DNA of 64,000 nucleotides from Mycocentrospora acerina (taxonomy: Eukaryota; Ascomycota; Dothideomycetes; Pleosporales), in contig JAKUHH010000027.1 in the NCBI GenBank assembly GCA_022701365.1, positions 152,203 through 216,202 of the forward strand. The letters are read 5' to 3'. This document shows, in pieces, positions 55,961 through 64,000 of this stretch (positions are counted from its first letter, which is position 1; the number at the start of each line of letters is the position of its first letter). A model generated the notes under the pieces. That model was not told where the DNA came from and did not search any database. It was given only the letters and a program-made list of their open reading frames with translations. Made by a program: the position numbers and the translations under genes.

Positions 55961-56365
55961 TTAGATACTATCTTAACACACATTAGACAGTCTCTTATCT
56001 AATTTCTAGAGCCTTAAGGCCTAGAGTAGTAGTTTACAGCTAAGTTGCAGTCCTGTAATTGTGTAATGTTAATTTTTTAATATTTAACGCTTAGACTATA
56101 ACTATACTAGAACATTAAAAGGCTAGAAATAGCCCTCCTGCTAATACTAGAAATAGACCTTAACTACTTAATTTCTAATTTCTTAGAAATAGTGCTAGGG
56201 CTAGTCCTAGCCCTAGCCTTAGCAACAGGCCTAATACTAGAGCAGCTAACTGTTATGCTATACTCTACTTAAATAAAGAAGAGATAGTAGAGAGTAAAGA
56301 TAAACTAGCCTCTAATAATAATATAGAATAAGAGCCTAGAGCTTTAAAAAAATAAATAATAGAGC
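55961..56365. other. AT-rich, degraded, unassigned
   Basis: About 400 bp of TA-rich sequence with many CTAG and TAA/TAG strings and nearly no CpG. No reading frame survives. It may be 5' sequence of the plus-strand LINE copy that follows. Confidence 0.4.
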
Positions 56366-57902
56366 AATACTTACTAAAAAAGACAGTTTAAAAAAGGCTA
56401 TTAATCTAGATAAGCACTGCTAAGTAGAAAAAGAATTAAAAAAACTTAATTAAATAAAGTATTAAAGCTTTTTAAGACGCACTACTTCTTAGTGTAAATA
56501 ACAACACTAGAGTAGCTACTAAGGAGATGCTAGCTTAAGCAGAAGTAGTAGTAGAAAGCAGGCTTATCTGCAACTACACTGCTACTTAAGAGCTAGTAAG
56601 GGATATAAAAGCTATTTAAATTTAACTACAATAATAACACAAAAATGCTATAAACTAAAACTAAAAAAATGCAAAAAATACAGCTAATAATAACAACAAA
56701 AATAACACAAAATTATAAGCTTAAGTAGCAGGCACAGACTCTGCTTTTGCTACTAACAACAGCAATAATAAAAATACTTAAAAAACTTAAAAAACAAAAA
56801 AACAACACTTGCAAGCTGCTCTAGAGCAGCAAAATTAAAAAGAGCTAATCTTGCTTAAAAACTAAGATTTTTAATGTAGCTTAAATATACTACAGCAAAA
56901 AGAAGCTATAAACACTACTCTAACTGTTATTATAGATAAAGCTCTTATAGTAGCTAGAATTAGCTATACTACTAACAACAACATTATTATTATAACAACA
57001 GACACTTATAATGCTGATTTTTTGCTTAAAAATTAAGATAGCTAGATTTCTAGTATCTAGTTTTAATACTGAAAAATCTAGAAATTAGAGAGCTAGATCT
57101 AAGTAGTAGCTTACTATGTTTATGTGCATAATAAGTTTTTACTAAACCTTGCTCTTCTAAAAATAGAAATTAAAACATTTAATAATATTACTATACAAGG
57201 CAACTCTAAGTAGCTAATACTTAAAGTAAAACTAGAAAAACTAAATAGTGCTGCTCTTAATAAGAGATACACCTTTCTTATTTTTGCAGTTAAAAATTAA
57301 CAAGAATTTAGCACACTCTTTGCTAGAAAATGACTAGTAATTGCAGGAGAGAGAGCCTCTATAGTAGCTTATAAGACACCTAATATAGCTAAGCTCTGCA
57401 CTAGCTGCTATAAGCAAGGGCACACAAAAAATAGCTGCAAAGAAATAGGCTGCAAATACTGTAGCTTAGGGCACTATATAAAAGACTATATAAGCTGCAA
57501 AGACTGCAGCATAATAGGTAGTCTATGCTAATACTAATCTCCTATATGCAGAAACTGCAAAGGAGAGCATGTAGCAACAAGCTATAAGTGTAGCTATAGG
57601 CTATCTAAAAACACACAAAATATAGAAATAACAGGAATAAACACTGCTAACAACACTAGTGCTAGAAATAGCAATAGTAATAGCAAAAATACTACTATTC
57701 CCCTATTTACTACACTATAATTACATAAAAAAATGCTTATTCTAGCACAGATATTTTAGATGCTCTTATATCTAAAAGAAAAGGAGAAATTGTGTTTCTA
57801 TAACATAATGTAAGAAAAAGATAAGAAACTTAATAATCTCTCTTAGAAATAGCATTTGCTAGAAAAGCAGACCTAATTCTGGTGCAAGAACCTAGTGTGT
57901 AG
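56366..57902 (+). mobile_element. Tad1-type LINE, truncated plus-strand copy (ORF1 and start of endonuclease)
   Basis: The sequence matches the reverse complement of about 62270-63839. Around 57390-57600 it encodes CCHC zinc-knuckle remnants (for example CYKQGHTKNSCK and CKYCSLGHYIK) of an ORF1 nucleic-acid-binding protein, then the start of an AP-endonuclease domain (ADLILVQEPS). Every frame has many TAA/TAG stops, and CpG is almost absent: consistent with RIP. The copy stops abruptly at 57902, exactly where the poly-T of the next element starts. Confidence 0.75.
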
Positions 57903-58219
57903 TTTTTTTTTTTTTTTTTTTTTTTTAATTTATATTGCATTAATCTATCTAACTAGCTAGACTAAATACAATAATGCCTATGCAGACGTTAGTCTATAAG
58001 GCGCTGTTTTTCCTCCTAGGCTAAGCTCTCTTATTCTAGAGCCCTAGAAGCCTAGTAAAACAGTAGTAGTGTTCTCACTACGTGGCTTTCTAACAATAGT
58101 TCATTTCTCTAGCAGGTCTATTTTATTGTAGTAGGCCTTTAGGTCAAGGCTCCTGCAGCAGGCAGCTGTCTAGGCTGTTGCTATTTGTTGTCTTTGTGTG
58201 TTGTAGAGGCCTGTTGTTA

Positions 58220-58375
58220 GGCCCCTGTTGCACGTTGTTTGCAGGCTATTGCTAGCCCCCTGTTGCGTGTTGCAGTGGCCTATTGCTAGGCCCCTGTTGC
58301 ACGTTGTTTGCAGGCTATTGCTAGCCCCCTGTTGCGCGTTGCAGAGGCCTATTGCTAGGCCCCTGTTGCACATTG
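58220..58375. repeat. 69-bp tandem repeat, about 2.3 copies
   Basis: A 69-bp unit, GC-richer than its surroundings (contains GGCCCCTGTTGCACGTTG), repeats at an offset of exactly 69 bp from 58220 to about 58375. Because 69 is divisible by 3, it reads as a 23-residue repeat in both directions. It lies in the 3' part of the LINE and keeps several CpG and CpA sites. Confidence 0.8.
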
Positions 58376-59307
58376 TAATATTTTCTAGTCTAGAGCTCCT
58401 GCAGCTAGCAGCTACCTAGCTGTTGCTATTTCTGTTTTTTGCAGAAATTTAAGCAGTGCTGTTTGCCCTGTTTTAGTGTTAAAGATAGCAGCTAATGTTA
58501 GCCTGCTTATCTCTTTCTGCATCTATTTTCTCTCTAGATTGTAGTGTTTACAATATAAGAGCAGGTGCTTAGGTGTTTACAACACGTTGCAGCTACTAAA
58601 ACATGCTCCTTTTTTGTCTTTGCGTATTGCTTTAGAAAAAGCTTTAAAAAAACCTTTTCTTAGCTTAAGCTAATAGTAAGCTGCTGTAATTTGCTTAGGA
58701 AATAGTAGAAGCTTAGCTTTAAGAGTAAACTTAGGTTGCCCTTTAGTGTTACTATTATAGATTTTACCTCTTTCTTTTTCCTTAGCTTGTTACTAGCTCT
58801 CTTGCTATTATAAGGTTATTTCTTCTTTTAGCTTTCTATTTAGATAGCTTAAAGTAGTAGCAACCTCTTCTGTTTCTGTTTTTGTGTGCTTTAGGCCTGC
58901 CTTAGCTAGCCTGTTAGCATGGTCATTTCCTTTGATTTTTTAGTAGCCTAGAATCTACTTAAAATCTACTCTATTTCCTTGTTGTACTAGTGTCCTACAC
59001 AGCCTAGTAATTAGATAGCTGATTTTTTATCCTCCTTTTAATGTAGAGCTTTGCAGTCTTTTTAGAGCTGCTTAGCTGTCTACAAAAATATAGATAGTTT
59101 CTGCAAAAAGCTCTTGTAGTACTAAGTTGCTTAACGCTCTAAAAATAGCATATAGCTTAGCGTCTATTATTTCTAGGCCTTCTCCTAGGTTAAAGCTTTT
59201 TGCCTGCAGGTAATTAAGACTTAGCAGGTCTATTTAACAATAGCCTGCTGCAGTCTCTTCTCCCTGTTTTAACCTGTCTGTGTATAGCAAGATAGGTTAA
59301 GCTAGCC

Positions 59308-59332
59308 TAGTAGTAGTAGTAGTAGTAGTAGT
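59308..59332. repeat. TAG microsatellite in the LINE
   Basis: About eight TAG units in a row (59308-59332), followed by related trinucleotide runs (AGCAGCAG) to 59373. They lie between the post-RT region and the presumed RNase H region of the LINE. Confidence 0.8.
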
Positions 59333-62300
59333 ACTACTGTTGCTATTGCTATTTCTAGCAGTAGCAGCAGCAGCTAGGATTGTCTGATTTTTTTGTTGTT
59401 GTTTTTTGTGTTTTTGTAGTAACCAGCGTTGGTAGGCTTTTGCAGTCTTCTCTTTGTTTTCTCTAGATATATAGATAGTAGCATAAGAGTCTGCAGGCTT
59501 ACTCTACAGCTTTGCTAGTAGGATTAATATTTCCTCTATATTAGAGTGTTTTTCTATCCTTCTAGCTAACCTGCTAAGTTAAGTTTGTTTTTCTGTGTTT
59601 TGTGTATTTTTTGTGTTTTTTTGTTGTTGTTTTTCTCTGCAAATAGCTTTCCTAATAGGGTGGTTGCTACTAAAAGCTAGTAGCCTTAAAGCATATTGCT
59701 GGCACAGCTTTTCTGCTTTAATTTCTAAAGGTAAGATTGCTGCTTCTATTTCTAGTGCTTTTATAGGAGATCCTTTAAAAGCACCTAGTATTTGTCTTAA
59801 TGCAGTGTTTTGCATTGTTTGTTGATAGCGTAGCAGTCCTTTGTTTCCTTTTTTCCACCACAATTGCGTGCCGTAGTCTGCAATAGACTGGACACAAGAA
59901 ATATATAGCAGTCTAGTTGCTTGTATACTAAGGCCCTTTTATGTGTTGCCTAGCCTTTGTAGGCTATAGAAGGCTTATTATGCTATTGCAATCTTATTTT
60001 GCACGTGCTGTTTATAAGAAAACTTTCTATCTAGAAAAAAGCCTAACTACCTAACTAGAGAGCTAGGATAGATAGTCTTATTTCCTATTAGTAGAGTCTT
60101 CTCTTCTTTTTCTGCTATTCTTTTTTTGCTAGCAAATAAGAGCTCTGTTTTAGAAACTTTAAATTTAATAGCACTTTCTTTTGCTTCTAGAAGCATAGCC
60201 TTAGCAGTTTTTTCTAGTATTGCTACTACTTTTTCTGCTGTTGTTGCTGTTGCTCCTATTGCAATATTATCTAAATATAAGAAATTAAATGTAGCAGGCC
60301 TAGGCTTGTAAATGTCTCTAATATAGATTAGAAATAAGATAGGCAATATAGGAGATCCTTAAGGTATGCCTATCTTAATTCTTTCTAGTGCTTGTGTGTT
60401 GTTGTTAAATTTTAGTTGTAAAAATCTATTGCTTAGAAAATACTTAACCTACCTAATAAATGCTAAAGGTAGCCTTAATTTCTTACACATTGCTAACAAT
60501 TAATTAGTAGCAACGTAGTTAAAGGCTCGTTTAACATCTAGAAATAGCAGGCCTGTAACTTTCTTACTAGCCTAGCCTGCCTCTACTTTTAATTATAGTA
60601 ATAGGCAGGCGTCTAGTGCTAATTTCTGCTTTCTGCCGCCTATTTAAGTAGGCTAAAGGAGGTCTCCTGTTTCTGCTAGGTAGCTAAGCCTTATAGCTAG
60701 CATTTTTTTAAATGCTTTACCTAAGCAGTTTAACAGTAATATAACTCTATAGGACTTAGGTTATAAGTAGTCCTTTTTATTTGCTTTAGGCAATATAACC
60801 CCTATTACTTATTACTAGCATTAAGAGTAATAGCCTATAGTAAATAGAATTTAGTATAGTAACACAAATTCTAAAGTTTGTTGTTAATAAGCTTTTTAAA
60901 TAATTGCAAAGGATAGTTTGTCTGTGCTAAGAGCCTTTTTTTAAGAGCTAGAAAAAATAGCATTATACACCTCTATTTTGTCTAGTTTCTTAGGCTAGGC
61001 CTAACTGTCTTACTTATAGTTAGTCTAGTCTAGAGAGACTGTAGAGCTAGGTAGACTAGAAAACAGTGTAGTACTAAAAGCAGTACACTGCTCTCTAAAC
61101 TCCTTTGCAACTAGAGTTTCTCCTCCTGCTGTGTATTGCAGAGGAGAGACTGTTCTAACTGTTCTCTCTTTTGTATAATTAAAAGCTTTAAAAATATCTT
61201 TTCCTTATGCTTTTTGCAGAAATAGATTCTAGTGCTCTGTTTTTGCTATTTTTATGTTTTTTAAATAGCTATTGCATAGCCTATTTGCTTTTGTTTTATT
61301 TTTTCAGCTAGAGCGTAAGAGATAGCGTTGCAAGGCTTTGCTATAGAGTTTCCTCTAATTTGCTAGCTCTTTGCTCTACTAAGGTTTTAACCTTACACTT
61401 AGCTTTAGCTTAAGGATAGATTTATTAGCTGCTGCTTAAATTATTAAAGTAAATAGCTCTGCTATACTATTAATTTTTCTAGTCAGACTAGCTAGTATTT
61501 CTAGGTCTTTTAGCTGTTGTTAGTATTGTTGTAATAAAGCCTCTATTTCTAGAAGCTTTTATTATATTTTGTTTATATTAAAGCCTAGAGCAAGCTCTAT
61601 ATTAAAGATTTCCTAGTCTGCCTTTTCTAAAGTATAAGGTAAGTCTAAAATAGGATTTAAATACACTGTTTGTGTAGAAATAGCAGAGTAGCTAATTAGT
61701 ATATAGTTAGATCTAGTGTCCTTGCCCTTCTGCTAATTTTCCTAAGGGCTATTTCTAAAGCCTGCACTAAAAGCTAGATTAATTACTAACTTAGCTCTAA
61801 GGTTAGACCTATAGAATGTTTGCTCTTAGTTAGTATTTAGCAGCTAGTAATTATACTTTTCTAACTACTTTACTAGCTGCTTAGCCTTTAGATTTAGGTT
61901 TTATATAGCAGTGTTCTACCACGCGTAGTAGCTATTAAAATTGCCTGCTAATAAAAAAGGTTATTATTTTAAATCTAGGCTTAAGAGCAGCCTTTGCACA
62001 GTCTTTTAACTATTAGACTATGTTTTAGAATCTGCTGCTAATTCTTTCTTATTATAAAAGTTTAGCAGAAGGAAATCTTCTGCTAATCCTGTTATTTCTA
62101 AAACTGTTAAATCTGCGTCTTTACTAATGTCTAGCCTTAAGCTATACTTTAGGCTAGTTTTAGTGTAAACATAGATAGCAGTTCTAGGCCTTTTAGTAGT
62201 TTCTATTAAGACTAGAGTATAGGCAAGGTGTTATAGTAAAAACCACTTATCCTGCCTATCTAGCTACATGCTAGGTTCTTGCACTAGAATTAGGTCTGCT

Positions 62301-63507
62301 TTTCTAGCAAATGCTATTTCTAAGAGAGATTATTAAGTTTCTTGTCTTTTTCTTACATTATATTGTAGAAACACAATTTCTTCTTTTTTTTTAGATAGAA
62401 GGGCATCTAAAATATCTGTGCTAGAATAAGCATTTTTTTGTATACTTATAGTGTGTTTACTAGAAGAGTAGTAGTATTATTACTATTACTATTACTATTT
62501 CTAATATTAGCATTAGCATTAATAGTTGTATTCACACTAGGGCTAGTAGTACTAGTATTAGTGTATATTTCTGTTATTTCTGTATTTTGTGTGTTTTTTA
62601 ATAGCCTATAGCTACACCTATAGCTTATTGCTATATGCTTTCTTTTGCAATTTCTGCAAATAGGAGATTAGTGCTAGCATAGGCTACCTGTTGTGCTGCA
62701 GTCTTTGCAGCTTATATAATCTTTTGTATAGTGTTCTAAGCTGCAGAATTTATAACCTATTTCTTTGCAGCTATCCTTTATATGCCCTTACTTATAACAG
62801 CTTAGGCAGAGCTTTGCTATACTAGGTGTTTTATAAGCTACTAATTTAGCTTTTTCTCCTGCAATTGCTAGTAATTTTCTAGCAAGTAGTATGTTGCACT
62901 CTTGTTAATTTTTAACTGCAAAAACAATAGAGCTATATCTCTTCTTAAGGGAAAGGCTGCTTAGTTTTCTTAGTTTTGCTATAGGTATTAGCTACCTAGA
63001 GTTGCCTTGTATAGTAACATTATTAAATGTTTCTATTTCTATTTTTAGAAGAGCTAGGTTTAGTAAAAACTTATTATGTGCATAGATGTAGTAAGCTACT
63101 ACTTAAATCTAGCTCTCTGATTTTTAAATCTTTTAGTATTAAAATAGGAGGCTAGAAATCTAGCTGTCCTAATTTTAAAGCAAAAAATTAGCGTTATAGG
63201 CGTCTGTTATTATAATAATAATGTTATTATTAGTAGTATAGCTAATTCTAGCTACTAGAGGAGCTTTGTTTGTAATAGCAGCTAAGGCAGCATTTATAGC
63301 ATCTCTCTGCTGCATTACATTTAAGCTGCGTTAAAAATCTTTATTTATAAGTAAGGTTAGTTCTTTTTGCTTTTGCTGCTCTAGAGCAGCTTGTAAGTGT
63401 TATTTTTTTGTTTTTTATGTATTTTTGTTATTATTGTTGCTGTTAGTAGCAAAAGCAGAGTCTGCTAGGCCTGCTACTTAAGCCTATAATTTTGTGTTGT
63501 TTTTATT

Positions 63508-63667
63508 ATTATTATTGTTATTTGCTGCATTTTCTGTATTTTTTTATTGTTAGTTTGTAGTATTTTTGTGTTGTTGTTACAATTAAATTTAAATAGCTTT
63601 TACGTCTCTTATTAGCTCCTAAGTAGCAGCATAGTTGCAGATAAGCCTGCCTTCTACTACTGCTTCT
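63508..63667. repeat. First copy of a 160-nt exact duplication
   Basis: This 160-nt stretch of the LINE ORF1 region is identical by eye to 63841-64000. The second copy follows a single N. Confidence 0.9.
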
Positions 63668-63839
63668 GCTTAAGCTAGTAGCTCTTTAGTAGCTACTCTA
63701 GTGTTATTGTCTGCACTAAGCAATAGTGCATCTTAAAAAGCTTTAATACCTTGTTTAATTAGGTATTCCTACCTCTCTTTCTGCTTAGCAGTGCTTATCT
63801 AAATTAATAGCCTATTTTAAACTGTCTTTTTTAGTAAGC

Positions 63840-63840
63840 N
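63840..63840. other. Single N (assembly gap)
   Basis: The only ambiguous base seen in the window. The sequence to its left is homologous to the plus-strand LINE copy at about 56366. The sequence to its right restarts 333 bp back in the same element. Confidence 0.95.
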
Positions 63841-64000
63841 ATTATTATTGTTATTTGCTGCATTTTCTGTATTTTTTTATTGTTAGTTTGTAGTATTTTT
63901 GTGTTGTTGTTACAATTAAATTTAAATAGCTTTTACGTCTCTTATTAGCTCCTAAGTAGCAGCATAGTTGCAGATAAGCCTGCCTTCTACTACTGCTTCT
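63841..64000. repeat. Second copy of the 160-nt duplication, after the N
   Basis: Identical to 63508-63667 in the same orientation. It continues past the window edge. It either belongs to a neighbouring copy of the LINE or is an assembly artefact. Confidence 0.85.

Larger units (their letters stand above)
57903..63839 (-). mobile_element. Tad1-type LINE retrotransposon, RIP-degraded, nearly full length
   Basis: Reading the minus strand from right to left: ORF1 with CCHC knuckles (about 63800-62500), apurinic endonuclease (EIVFLQYNVRKRQE, DLILVQEPS; about 62400-61600), reverse transcriptase (about 61000-60000), the post-RT segment WWKKGNKGLLRYQQ and FKGSPIKALEIEA (59863-59579), then the C-terminal domain, probably RNase H, and a 24-nt poly(A) tail seen as poly-T at 57903-57926. 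In the RT core the catalytic YxDD reads YLDN (60277-60266), one G-to-A change. Numerous stops break all ORFs. The 5' end is cut by the N at 63840. Confidence 0.8.

Noticed and set aside
59579..60346. Open frames of 61-99 codons as small genes
   Set aside because: They are surviving fragments of the LINE reverse transcriptase and post-RT region, not independent genes.

Overview
The window is genomic DNA of a filamentous ascomycete (Pezizomycotina). Support: short spliceosomal introns, mostly 46-80 nt, with GTAAGT-like donors and CTRAC-like branch points; fungal families (fungal-type C2H2 regulator, PTH11-like receptor, CBM18 chitin deacetylase, GPI-type GH16, SPX-ankyrin-GDPD protein); and an AT-rich right end full of retroelement copies broken by C-to-T/G-to-A changes, the signature of repeat-induced point mutation (RIP). 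The species cannot be named from the sequence alone.

Region 1 (about 1-24 kb) is an accessory catabolic gene cluster: a partial P450, an SDR, an FAD aromatic monooxygenase (broken), a 3-hydroxyisobutyrate-dehydrogenase-like enzyme, a metallo-beta-lactamase-fold hydrolase, an NmrA-like NAD(P) protein, a homogentisate-dioxygenase-like ring-cleavage enzyme, a second P450, a type-B carboxylesterase (one in-frame stop), an alpha/beta hydrolase, a maleylacetate reductase, an ADR1-type two-finger C2H2 regulator and an MFS transporter. The set suggests uptake, hydroxylation, ring cleavage and reduction of an aromatic compound toward 3-oxoadipate; the substrate is unknown. The main discovery is that the promoters serving these genes carry CCCCACA/TGTGGGG motifs (16 core hits in about 2.3 kb of promoter, plus 3 in an unusually long intron of the maleylacetate reductase). 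The recognition helices of the cluster's own C2H2 protein fit GNGGGG. I read this as a self-contained regulon.

Region 2 (about 24-47 kb) holds ordinary genes: CBM18 chitin deacetylase, a UBA/AT-hook protein, an XAP5/FAM50 homologue, an SPX-ankyrin-GDPD phosphate-pathway protein, a GPI-type GH16 protein, mitochondrial HSP10, a tRNA(Ile)-lysidine synthetase homologue, a third P450 and a PTH11-like seven-helix protein.

Region 3 (about 48-55.6 kb) is GC-richer and carries RNA-processing genes (SYF2, ESF2, CWC25), followed by a complete three-exon gene for a cellular reverse-transcriptase-like protein (rvt type).

Region 4 (55.6-64 kb) is an AT-rich block of dead Tad1-type LINE copies: a minus-strand element whose poly(A) tail abuts a truncated plus-strand copy, an older 3' fragment, a 69-bp tandem repeat, and a single N followed by an exact 160-nt duplication that is probably an assembly join.
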